DNA from: Desulfobacteraceae bacterium
GTDB lineage: Bacteria > Desulfobacterota > Desulfobacteria > Desulfobacterales > Desulfobacteraceae
DNA length: 8,098 nucleotides
Reading direction: 5' to 3'
NCBI GenBank assembly: GCA_030638935.1
Contig: DAOWDR010000075.1
Span: forward strand, 1-8,098
This document shows positions 1 through 6,335 of this stretch, one piece after another. Position numbers and translations under genes: made by a program. Each line of letters starts with the position of its first letter. The first letter of the stretch is position 1. The notes beneath the pieces are model-generated. The model was not told the DNA's origin, did not search any database, and saw only the letters and a list, made by a program, of their open reading frames with translations.

Positions 1-22
1 AATTTCGCAAAAGAAAACCAAA

Positions 23-1810
23 ATGGATATCACCTCTATGAAAAAAAAGAATTTGATTTCCCAGTGGGCCTTTGACACCCGCCCCAGTCTGGGCAGACTG
101 CACCTATGGCTTGAAGACATCACAATCGAATGGATTAAAGGCAAGCCCCAGGACGAAATGGTCGACTCCATTTCATTTATGGATAACAGGACGGAAAAAA
201 TGCTGGCCATGACCTCGGCTGTCACAGCCCTGGGGACCAAACTATTCGGCCGTTTCGGCGAAGGGGCCGGGCTGGATAAAACAGCACTCAACCTGGTTAA
301 AAAAGATGCCGATGCCATATCAGCCTATGCCATGAGCGAAAGCCTCTGGTATTTATCCCGGACCCTGCCTGAAAACCATGCCATCATGGTCTGCCTGGGG
401 GAAGGGCTCATGCCAAAAGCAGGCGAAACACTGGAAATGGGGGCCAATCCCTTGCTGGGATTTGGGCGGGTCTATGCCAGGCCCGAAGTGTCCCAATTTC
501 TGGATGACTGTGTATTAAAGTTGATCAATGACCCTGACTACCAATGGGAAAACTTTAAACGGGCCATTGCCATAAAAGATATTACCGTGTGGGGAGCGGC
601 CATTGACACACTTGAAAACACCTCCCGTTTTGCCAAGGGGAAAGAGACAGGGCCTTTAACCATTCTTCACCTATTTGACCAGCCCCTGGCCATCACCGAC
701 CAGTATGAAGGATATATAGGGACCTTGGTTTTGCCAAAAAAAGTTGTGGAAACAGCGGCAGACGATTCTTTGCTGGTCAATTATTTTACCCCCCGGGGTA
801 AGGTAGTGGAGGCCATTGCCATGACCTATCCTGGCATTAAACCAGAAAATATCCATGTCTGGACCCTCCAGGGAGAACGTCGTGAACCCAGGATAGGTAA
901 ACTCTGGGAAGAATGGGAAACTGCCGGTGCCCACCTGGTAGGGGAAACCTGGACATTGCCCACTGGATTTTCCCCATTCACAGATTCAGGAACCTATGCG
1001 CCCACCTTTGCCGTAAAAACCTGGCAGGATGATGCCCATAACACCCATCTTTTCCTGGTGGACGGGTATGCTGCATCGGCCGAGGCCATCCAGGCAGCAA
1101 GTCTTTCTTCCATCCTGGATCTGGATGTCTCCCTGGCTGTCTTGTCCTCTAAATTTCAACTCCCCCATGACAAAGATGCTGCAAGCATGAAACTGGACCC
1201 CGAGGCCAACGATTTTTCCCTCCGCCTAAAGCAGGATTTTTTTAAGGAAGAGATTGGAGAGGATCTGGTTAATATTTACAGAGACAGCATCCGGCAGGCA
1301 AGGGATGCCGGGATCCCCCTAAAAAAGAAAACCATTACAGCCGACGATCTCATTGCCGAAAAAAAATGGCAACCCCTTGCCACGGCCGGATATATGCTGC
1401 CGGACCCCTATACCGGTGCCCCGGGCGTAACACGGATATCCGAAGACACCTATGCCGTAACTGTCCGGATGACCTCTGAAAAGGGAGACAAACGCATCAC
1501 CTTTGCCCTGCGGCTCCTTGAACCCTTTGATCAAAGCAAGCTGGTTTTCACGCCTTTGCTTAACCGGTTTCTCAAGGGGGAAGATTTTTTGACAAGGGCT
1601 GTGAAAATTTCAGATTCCGGCCGGATCAGAAATGAACTCCAGACCCTTTGTACCGATGCACTGGAGCATTTTGCAGACAAGGTGGTTCTTAGGTTTGAAA
1701 AAATCCCCAAGGCCATTATTTCCCTGGAAGAGCAGACAACCCTGCGCACCATACTAACCTGGTACAAAAAAAATTATCCCATCTGGTTTGAATGGCTTGA
1801 ACTAGACTAA
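23..1810 (+). CDS. Uncharacterised 595-residue cytosolic protein
   Basis: I do not recognise this family and assign no function. The frame is long and uninterrupted and ends in TAA. No signal peptide or membrane segment is evident, so it is probably cytosolic. It has only three cysteines (residues 124, 163 and about 547), so an iron-sulfur cluster is unlikely. Visible landmarks are a Trp/Arg-rich N-terminus (TRPSLGRLHLWLEDITIEW, 19-37), a Gly-rich stretch around 126-148, a Trp/Glu-rich segment around 280-310, and an alanine-rich helix-like segment after the motif HLFLVDGYAAS (342-352). The start is uncertain. ATG at 23 has no clear Shine-Dalgarno site, a second in-frame ATG lies at 38, and the frame is open to the left edge, so the gene may begin outside the window. 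It is convergent with the selenoprotein gene and overlaps its stop by 4 bp. Any functional link to the genes to the right is unproven. Confidence 0.85.
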   Translation: MDITSMKKKNLISQWAFDTRPSLGRLHLWLEDITIEWIKGKPQDEMVDSISFMDNRTEKMLAMTSAVTALGTKLFGRFGEGAGLDKTALNLVKKDADAISAYAMSESLWYLSRTLPENHAIMVCLGEGLMPKAGETLEMGANPLLGFGRVYARPEVSQFLDDCVLKLINDPDYQWENFKRAIAIKDITVWGAAIDTLENTSRFAKGKETGPLTILHLFDQPLAITDQYEGYIGTLVLPKKVVETAADDSLLVNYFTPRGKVVEAIAMTYPGIKPENIHVWTLQGERREPRIGKLWEEWETAGAHLVGETWTLPTGFSPFTDSGTYAPTFAVKTWQDDAHNTHLFLVDGYAASAEAIQAASLSSILDLDVSLAVLSSKFQLPHDKDAASMKLDPEANDFSLRLKQDFFKEEIGEDLVNIYRDSIRQARDAGIPLKKKTITADDLIAEKKWQPLATAGYMLPDPYTGAPGVTRISEDTYAVTVRMTSEKGDKRITFALRLLEPFDQSKLVFTPLLNRFLKGEDFLTRAVKISDSGRIRNELQTLCTDALEHFADKVVLRFEKIPKAIISLEEQTTLRTILTWYKKNYPIWFEWLELD

Positions 1811-2757
1811 TCCAGATACTGGATTGTTCCGTTTTTAGAGGCGCTTTTCAAAAGGGCCAGGGCCTGCTTTAATATTGATTTTTGACCGGTTTTGTCAAAG
1901 GGATCTCCCAGGGGCCGCCCCACAAGTTCCGGGGTGAGTAGTACCCGGGGTGTGGCCATCATCTTCATCCTGGTTTCAAAAGATTTCACGGCAATGACAA
2001 CGGTTGCGATTCCGGCTGCTTCAAAGGTGCGTGCTATATGTCCCACGGACATATGACACACCGGTCAGACCGGCACCAGCACCATAGCATCCACATTCTG
2101 CTCCTTCATTTTTTCCACCCATCCCGGCAGACTCTTTTTCATGAGCCGCTTCTGGGAACAGGCCCCCACAAAGGAATAGGCATTGGTGGTCAGGTCGGAA
2201 AAGAGCTTTTCTTCTTTTAATTCCTTCAATGCTCCAAAGGGAAATGAAACATTGGGATCTTTTTTGGCAGCCCTTATATCATACCCGCCATGGCGAATAC
2301 AAAGCCTGGAAGCATCCGTATCAAAGGGAATTTCAGACAAAAAGGGTTCTTCCCTAATGAAATCCATTACCCGCAATTCAGCTTCGGCCTGGGTCATATT
2401 CTCAACCCCCAGGGGCTTGGGATCATCATTTTCAACAAAATGGCCGCTGGAGGTGAGTAAGGAAAGTTTCAAATCAGACAAGGGCCCATTCAACTTATGG
2501 AAAGGCCCTTCTTCATAGTCAAAATTTTTCTGATCCCTGTAACCTGCAACCTGGCCTGATATCATCCTCTGCTTTAAGATGTTCATATCCCCGGTATCAA
2601 TGGCTTCCACCACATCTTTAAAAAGATTCTGTAAAAAAGATGCCGCCTCATCTTCTGAAAGATCTGACATAAACTTAAAAGACAAATCAGACCGGCTCCC
2701 ATAAAAAAAAGATTTGGTAAAGGCCTCAAATGTTTCTTTTTGTTCTGTCTTGCCCAT
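1807..2757 (-). CDS. GrdB/PrdB-like selenoprotein with in-frame UGA read as Sec231
   Basis: This is one 316-residue protein with an in-frame TGA at 2067-2065 as codon 231. The sequence across the TGA is VLVPV-U-PVCHMSVGHIAR, giving a UxxC redox motif (Sec231, Cys234). Both flanks look like the glycine/sarcosine/betaine/D-proline reductase selenoprotein B family: LSLLTSSGHF (98-107), HGGYD followed by DPNVSFPF (156-174), AYSFVG (193-198) before the TGA, and VGRPLGDP with an alanine/leucine-rich helix after it. As I recall the family, PrdB is shorter and GrdB longer. In those enzymes the Sec attacks the substrate C-N bond. The substrate here is unknown, because no GrdA/C/D/E or PrdA partner lies in the window. 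The start ATG is supported by AAGGAG seven bases upstream. It begins 21 bases after the small ribbon-helix-helix gene, so the two are probably cotranscribed. It ends in TAG, overlapping the neighbouring stop. A pseudogene with a nonsense mutation is the alternative, which I consider unlikely. Confidence 0.9.
1809..1836 (+). terminator. Weak hairpin plus T-run at the convergent gene ends
   Basis: A perfect 7-bp inverted repeat, AATCCAG / CTGGATT, with an ATA loop occupies 1809-1825. A run of five T follows at 1832-1836. It begins inside the overlapping stop codons of the two convergent genes. The T-run is displaced by six bases from the stem and the stem is short, so termination of the plus-strand gene is only possible, not likely. 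On the minus strand no T-run follows, so it would not terminate the selenoprotein transcript efficiently. Confidence 0.25.
2029..2061 (-). promoter_or_regulatory. Candidate bacterial SECIS hairpin after the UGA codon
   Basis: On the minus-strand mRNA, three bases after UGA, a 33-nt hairpin forms. Its arms are 2061-2047 and 2043-2029, with a three-base GUG loop at 2046-2044. The upper stem is 8 perfect pairs (AUAUGUCC / GGACAUAU). After one C-A mismatch the lower stem has 6 more pairs, including two G-U wobbles. The loop starts 18 nt after the UGA and opens with G, matching the known rule for bacterial SECIS elements (a small apical loop with a G early in it, about 16-37 nt from UGA). Pairing was done by eye; no folding energy was computed. 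Confidence 0.72.
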
Positions 2758-2778
2758 GGATAATCTCCTTAAAATAGC

Positions 2779-2949
2779 TCAGGATCGGTTACGAAGAAAG
2801 GCATCCAATGCCTCAATAACTATATTGGACAGGGTGGTATTATTTTCATCGGCCAGTTTCTGAACCCTGGTGGCCATTTCACATGGCAGGTCGATGGTGA
2901 TGCTCTCCTTTGGATCTAAACATTCATTCAAGATATCATCTCGGTTCAT
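2779..2949 (-). CDS. 56-residue ribbon-helix-helix (CopG/Arc-like) protein
   Basis: This small gene encodes 56 residues and ends in TGA. The sequence after a short acidic N-terminus fits a ribbon-helix-helix DNA-binding fold: a beta strand SITIDLP (16-22), helix A EMATRVQKLADEN (24-36), a turn NTT (37-39), and helix B LSNIVIEALDAFLRN (40-54). Alternating Thr/Ile/Asp in the strand would supply base contacts, and such proteins act as dimers. It lies 58 bases after the GntR gene and 21 bases before the selenoprotein gene, in the same direction, which suggests one transcript and a role as a local regulator. No toxin partner is adjacent; the next gene is the selenoprotein, so a standard toxin-antitoxin pair is not supported. 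The ribosome site is weak (AGGG about ten bases upstream). The family call rests on pattern only. Confidence 0.78.
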   Translation of the reverse strand: MNRDDILNECLDPKESITIDLPCEMATRVQKLADENNTTLSNIVIEALDAFLRNRS

Positions 2950-3007
2950 AATAATTTTACCCTAGTAATGATTAAAGGATATCCCGGGAAAAGGCTCCTG
3001 GGGGAAG

Positions 3008-3697
3008 TCAAATGCTTTTAATATCTTTTTCCCGGTTCATCCGCTCTATGCTGAGAATAGCATGTTTTTTAACATTTGAAATATGCTGCCCAAGAACAGC
3101 CTGGGCCTGCCCAAGGTTGCCGGCCAAAATATCCTCGTACAATTGGATATGTTCAGCGTCCACGGTTTCCATGGGGGTGACAAACAAAATATTGCCCCGG
3201 TATTTCAAATATAAGAGATCAAACAAAGATTTTAAGGTATTGATCTGGATCTGGCTCCCGGATAATTTTGCAAGCGCCAGGTGGAATTCCATGTCCTTTA
3301 AGAGCCGATCCTTCAGATAAATATCCCTGACTGCGGCCAGATGGTTGTCCAGGGCTTTTTTTAAAGTATTCAACCCCTTTTTGGTGATGGATGAAATGGT
3401 TTTAGGAAGCAAAGAGACCTCAATAATTTCCCTGAACTCATAAATTTCCGTGATCTCTTCCAGGCTGATATTCTCCGTATAATATCCCCGGTTGGGTTCA
3501 TGGCGGACCAGCCCCTGGAATTCCAAGCGTTTCAAGGCCTGGATCACCGGAGTGGTGCTCATCTCCAGGCGCTGGGCCAGATCTCCATAGGAAATTTTCT
3601 GGCCCGGGATAATCTCATTGAGGAAAAACATACGCCTGATGCCCATATAGGCTTCATTGGTGAAATCTTCCTTACTTTTTTTCTTTTTAGCTCCCAT
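3008..3697 (-). CDS. GntR-family regulator, FadR/FCD subfamily
   Basis: The protein has 229 residues, a usual length for this subfamily. The N-terminal winged helix (about 12-75) shows PGQKISYGDLAQRLEMSTTP (31-50), then VIQALKRLEFQGLVRHEPNRGYY, the classic GntR recognition helix and wing. Residues about 80-215 form an all-helical FCD effector domain, with the metal-ligand set D135, H139, H183 and H205. FCD domains commonly bind small carboxylic acids through a divalent metal, so a 2-oxoacid or carboxylate ligand is plausible but not shown. The lysine-rich leader (residues 4-9) is unusual but modest. It is divergent from the 2-oxoacid oxidoreductase genes across 222 bp and heads the leftward gene set, so it is the natural candidate to control both. 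No Shine-Dalgarno site is visible before the ATG. A candidate extended -10 element lies so close that the transcript could be nearly leaderless. Confidence 0.95.
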   Translation of the reverse strand: MGAKKKKSKEDFTNEAYMGIRRMFFLNEIIPGQKISYGDLAQRLEMSTTPVIQALKRLEFQGLVRHEPNRGYYTENISLEEITEIYEFREIIEVSLLPKTISSITKKGLNTLKKALDNHLAAVRDIYLKDRLLKDMEFHLALAKLSGSQIQINTLKSLFDLLYLKYRGNILFVTPMETVDAEHIQLYEDILAGNLGQAQAVLGQHISNVKKHAILSIERMNREKDIKSI

Positions 3698-3707
3698 GGA
3701 GCCGTAA

Positions 3708-3734
3708 GTTATACCAAGACTTTTACAAAATCAA
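3708..3734 (-). promoter_or_regulatory. Candidate promoter for the GntR gene set
   Basis: Reading leftward, TTGATT (3734-3729) is followed after 15 bases by TATAAC (3713-3708). TGG immediately before the TATAAC gives an extended -10 element. Transcription would start near 3701, only a few bases before the ATG at 3697, which fits the absence of a ribosome site. An alternative -10, TATAAA at 3772-3767, has only a poor -35 (TTAATG, 17 bases upstream). Neither was tested. Confidence 0.35.
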
Positions 3735-3797
3735 TTAAAATGTTAATAAAACCTGGGACATAAAACTTTATATCTGATTGAATTTCATTCATTAATT

Positions 3798-3817
3798 GCT
3801 TGACAAGCTTGTGCACA
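3798..3817. promoter_or_regulatory. Cluster of overlapping palindromes, candidate operator
   Basis: Three perfect inverted repeats overlap in 20 bp: GCTTG-A-CAAGC (3798-3808), ACAAGCTTGT (3803-3812) and TGTGCACA (3810-3817). GntR/FCD dimers bind short palindromes with GT...AC half sites, and the last two repeats have that look. The cluster covers the -35 of candidate promoter P1 and lies upstream of P2, so a bound regulator could repress P1 or assist P2. Assignment to this regulator is inference. Confidence 0.4.
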
Positions 3818-3828
3818 GAAGATAATAA
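3800..3828 (+). promoter_or_regulatory. Candidate promoter P1 for the 2-oxoacid oxidoreductase genes
   Basis: A perfect -35 hexamer TTGACA (3800-3805) is followed either by GATAAT (3821-3826, 15-base spacer, five of six matches) or TAATAA (3823-3828, 17-base spacer, three of six). The spacing and -10 choice are a compromise, so this is weaker than the -35 alone suggests. It would leave a leader of about 85 bases. Confidence 0.4.
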
Positions 3829-3838
3829 GATGAGAAAT

Positions 3839-3867
3839 TTGATCAGATTTATAATCAGATTTATAAT
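3839..3867 (+). promoter_or_regulatory. Candidate promoter P2 for the 2-oxoacid oxidoreductase genes
   Basis: A -35 of TTGATC (3839-3844, four of six matches) and a perfect TATAAT (3862-3867) are separated by exactly 17 bases. Transcription would start near 3874, about 45 bases before the ATG at 3920. By spacing and -10 quality this is the best sigma-70-type promoter I see in the intergenic region. Confidence 0.5.
3842..3865 (+). repeat. Perfect 12-bp tandem repeat ATCAGATTTATA x2
   Basis: ATCAGATTTATA occurs twice without a gap, at 3842-3853 and 3854-3865. Because of the base that follows, each copy yields a TATAAT. A partial inverted copy, ATCTGAT, lies upstream at 3772-3778. The repeat may be a regulator site or simply a local duplication that created a second -10 element. 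The repeat itself is certain; its role is not. Confidence 0.8.
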
Positions 3868-3919
3868 TTGTTCATAAATTGGCATGGGATAAAAAGAGAA
3901 TAATTCAAGGAGAATAAAA

Positions 3920-5035
3920 ATGGCTTTATCATTTATGGAAGGCAATGAAGCCGTTGCCAGGGGGGCCATGGCAGCAGGTTGTAATTTTTTTGCCGGCTAC
4001 CCCATCACACCGGCCACCACCATATTCAATAATATGCTCAAAATGCTGCCGCCCACAGGGGGGACCTGTATCCAGGGAGAAGACGAAATAGCCTCCATGG
4101 GTTATTGCATCGGAGCTGCCATGGCTGGGAAAAAAGTTTTGACCGCCACCTCTGGTCCTGGCATCAGCCTCTATTCCGAGCAGGTTTCTTTTTGCCTTGG
4201 CAGTGAAATCCCCATGGTCATTGCAGACGTACAGCGTCTGGGACCTTCCACTGGTTCCGCCACAAGGGGTGCAGACTCGGACATCCAGTTTTTAAGATGG
4301 GGATCAACCTCTGGTGTGCCGGTCATAGTCCTTGTTCCCAAGGATGCACTGGACTGCTATGTCCTTACCATCCAGGCCTTTAACTATGCAGAAGAATTCA
4401 GGTGCCCGGTGTTCATCGCCTCCAATAAGGAAATCGGCATGACCAAGGAAAGCTTTGACCTAAATTCCATTACCCTGCCCTCCCCGGTTGAGCGAACCAT
4501 GTATACCGGTGACAATTATCTCCCCTTTGAAGCCGCTCCTGACAAGGCACCTCCCTTTCTTCCCATTGGCGGCAAAACCCTGGTCAGGCAGACCTCCTCC
4601 ACCCACGGTCCCAACGGATATATCACCATTGACCCCCAGGTAATCGCTGACAACCAGCAACGGTTGAGAACCAAGCTCCATGCCGCAAGGGAACGAATTT
4701 CCCTCTATGAAGAAGACCTTAAGCCCGATACCGACACCCTGGTTATCAGCTATGGGATCACTTCCAGGGCTGTTGAGGATGCCGCCAAAATGCTGGCCCA
4801 AAAAGGAAACCCCGTCTCCACCCTTTCCCTGAAAACAGTATGGCCCGTTCCAGAGCAAGCAATTATTAAGGCAGCCGCCAATTTTAAACGGGTGGTGGTG
4901 ATCGAAATGAACCTGGGACAATATGTCAATGAAATCAGACGGATTCTCAGTGACAAAATTATTGATTTTTACGGCCAGATGAACGGGGTGATGATTCCAC
5001 CGGCCAAGATTATGGAGGTCATTGAAAATGAATAG
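3920..5035 (+). CDS. 2-oxoacid:ferredoxin oxidoreductase, alpha subunit (KorA/VorB type)
   Basis: This 371-residue subunit belongs to the enzyme that converts a 2-oxoacid plus CoA to acyl-CoA and CO2 while reducing ferredoxin. Visible motifs are EGNEAVARGAMAAG (7-20), AGYPITP (25-31), QGEDEIAS (52-59) with the acidic residues expected near the thiamine diphosphate site, TATSGPG (75-81) and DVQRLGPSTG (103-112). The C-terminal transketolase-like domain II shows LVISYGITSRAVEDAA (274-289), LKTVWPVP (304-311) and VIEMNLGQYVNEI (327-339). Order and length match KorA-type alpha subunits that lack the gamma domain. Substrate choice (2-oxoglutarate, branched-chain or aryl 2-oxoacid) cannot be read from sequence, so no gene symbol is given. 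The start ATG has AAGGAG (3907-3912) seven bases upstream. The next gene starts before this one ends, indicating translational coupling. Confidence 0.95.
   Translation: MALSFMEGNEAVARGAMAAGCNFFAGYPITPATTIFNNMLKMLPPTGGTCIQGEDEIASMGYCIGAAMAGKKVLTATSGPGISLYSEQVSFCLGSEIPMVIADVQRLGPSTGSATRGADSDIQFLRWGSTSGVPVIVLVPKDALDCYVLTIQAFNYAEEFRCPVFIASNKEIGMTKESFDLNSITLPSPVERTMYTGDNYLPFEAAPDKAPPFLPIGGKTLVRQTSSTHGPNGYITIDPQVIADNQQRLRTKLHAARERISLYEEDLKPDTDTLVISYGITSRAVEDAAKMLAQKGNPVSTLSLKTVWPVPEQAIIKAAANFKRVVVIEMNLGQYVNEIRRILSDKIIDFYGQMNGVMIPPAKIMEVIENE
5014..5019 (+). promoter_or_regulatory. Ribosome binding site deciding the beta-gamma subunit start
   Basis: GGAGGT lies inside the end of the alpha gene, eight bases before ATG 5028. 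An in-frame TTG at 5022 is only two bases downstream of the site, too close to be used. The start is therefore set at 5028. Confidence 0.85.
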
Positions 5036-6317
5036 CTTTTTAAATACAAGCCGTCCCCTGGTTTTCTGTCCGGGATGCACCCATGAACGTATCACCAAGG
5101 GGTTGGACAAAACCCTGATCAACATGGGTCTTGAACCAGACAAAACCGTTATTGTCACGGACATAGGCTGTTCAGGGCTATTTGACACCTTTTTCAACCT
5201 CCATGCCCTCCACGGTGTCCACGGCAGGGCCCTGACCTATGCCGCAGGCCTGAAACTTGCCGACCCTGATCTTACGGTCATAGTAACCATGGGAGACGGG
5301 GGACTTGGAATCGGCGGCGCCCATGTGCTGGCTGCCTGCCGAAGAAACCTGGATCTCACCCTGATCATTCTCAACAACTTTAATTTCGGCATGACCGGGG
5401 GCCAGTATTCCGCAACCACCCCCAGCGATGCCGTGGTGGGGTCTGAGTTTCTCAACCAGGCTGAAATACCCATTGATATCTGTGAAATTGCCAAAAGTGC
5501 CGGGGCCACCTATGTATCAAAATGTTCCGGCCATGATCCAGCCCTTCCCGACGAACTGGCAAAAGCCATCACCCACAAGGGATTCTCTGTTGTGGAGACC
5601 TTGGGCATGTGCACGGGCCGCTACACCAAGCGCAACAAACTGACCCCCAAGGTCATTGACCAGATGATTCAGGACCAGGCTGTTGAAGTCGGAGTGGTCG
5701 AAAAAAACCAGCGGCCTGAATATGGAGAATTATACCGGGAACTGGCCGGAAAAAAGACCCAATTTCCCCAGGCACTGACCATTGAAAAATCATTTGACCT
5801 TGTTGATCCCCAGCGCCAGGAGGTAGTAATCCTTGGAAGTGCAGGCATGCGCATTGTCACGGCCGGGGATATTGTCTGCTATGCCGGCATCGCAGCCGGC
5901 ATGAATGTCTCCATTAAAAATGACTATAATATCACGGTTCTTAGAGGCCAGTCGGTTTCCGAGATCCTCTTGTCACCTGAAAAAATCGGGTACACGGGAA
6001 TTGAATCTCCCTCTGTTGTCATGGCCCTGAGTGAAGAAGGGGTACAAAGGCGGCAAAAAATATTTAAAACCCTGAAGCCAGCCACCATCGTACTCAAGGA
6101 AAAAAGTGTGGCCATTCCTGAAACATCTGCCCAGGTGATAGAGATTGATTTCAAAGAATTAAAGATCAGAAAACAGGACTGGGCCCTGGCATCACTGGGC
6201 GTTCTGGCGGAAAAGCAGATATTGTTTTCCAAGGAGATGCTGGCCTTTGCCCTAAAATCCAGGTTCAGTGAAAAGGTCTACACCCTGGCCATGGAAACCA
6301 TTGAAAAAATGTATTAA
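5028..6317 (+). CDS. 2-oxoacid:ferredoxin oxidoreductase, fused beta-gamma subunit
   Basis: The 429-residue product joins two subunits that are usually separate. Residues 1 to about 225 are the thiamine-diphosphate-binding beta subunit: CPGC (14-17), DIGCSG (45-50), the GDGG signature (89-92) completed by LNN (115-117), GMTGGQYSATTP (121-132) and GMCTGRY (193-199). Cys14, Cys17, Cys48 and Cys195 occupy the places of the four [4Fe-4S] ligands known in KorB-type beta subunits, so a cluster is likely. After a linker, residues about 265-429 are a gamma domain, with ILGSAGMRIVTAGDIVCYAG (268-287) and VLRGQSVSEILLSP (304-317), as in KorC/PorG. The gene overlaps the alpha gene by 8 bp and is translationally coupled to it. 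Together they would make an alpha/beta-gamma enzyme. No delta (2[4Fe-4S] ferredoxin) subunit is seen. Substrate is not determined. Confidence 0.94.
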   Translation: MNSFLNTSRPLVFCPGCTHERITKGLDKTLINMGLEPDKTVIVTDIGCSGLFDTFFNLHALHGVHGRALTYAAGLKLADPDLTVIVTMGDGGLGIGGAHVLAACRRNLDLTLIILNNFNFGMTGGQYSATTPSDAVVGSEFLNQAEIPIDICEIAKSAGATYVSKCSGHDPALPDELAKAITHKGFSVVETLGMCTGRYTKRNKLTPKVIDQMIQDQAVEVGVVEKNQRPEYGELYRELAGKKTQFPQALTIEKSFDLVDPQRQEVVILGSAGMRIVTAGDIVCYAGIAAGMNVSIKNDYNITVLRGQSVSEILLSPEKIGYTGIESPSVVMALSEEGVQRRQKIFKTLKPATIVLKEKSVAIPETSAQVIEIDFKELKIRKQDWALASLGVLAEKQILFSKEMLAFALKSRFSEKVYTLAMETIEKMY

Positions 6318-6335
6318 CCCATGATATCCTAAGTG

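Noticed and set aside
1807..2061. A separate 84-residue gene, with 2065-2757 as a truncated gene or pseudogene
   Set aside because: The supposed start is a GTG two codons after the TGA with no ribosome site. The two pieces form one continuous family-like protein with the Sec/Cys motif at the junction and a SECIS-like hairpin.
2183..2518. Plus-strand open frame opposite the selenoprotein gene
   Set aside because: It is a shadow frame with low-complexity Ser/Lys/Phe translation, opposite conserved selenoprotein sequence.
2779..2949. Antitoxin of a toxin-antitoxin pair
   Set aside because: The fold would fit, but no small toxin gene is adjacent; the neighbours are a GntR regulator and the selenoprotein.
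2983..3002. Hairpin between the GntR gene and the small ribbon-helix-helix gene as a terminator
   Set aside because: In the minus-strand transcript the stem has a central mismatch and no T-run follows, so it is not convincing.
3708..3718. FadR-like operator half (CTTGGTATAAC on the minus strand)
   Set aside because: Only one half matches a TTGGTATACCAA-type palindrome, and the same bases are better explained as an extended -10 element.
5022..5024. TTG as the start of the beta-gamma subunit
   Set aside because: It is only two bases from the GGAGGT site. ATG at 5028 has ideal spacing.
4460..5197. Long minus-strand open frame (245 codons)
   Set aside because: It lies opposite the alpha and beta-gamma genes, whose motifs are unambiguous, and its translation is Gly/Pro-rich with no recognisable domain.
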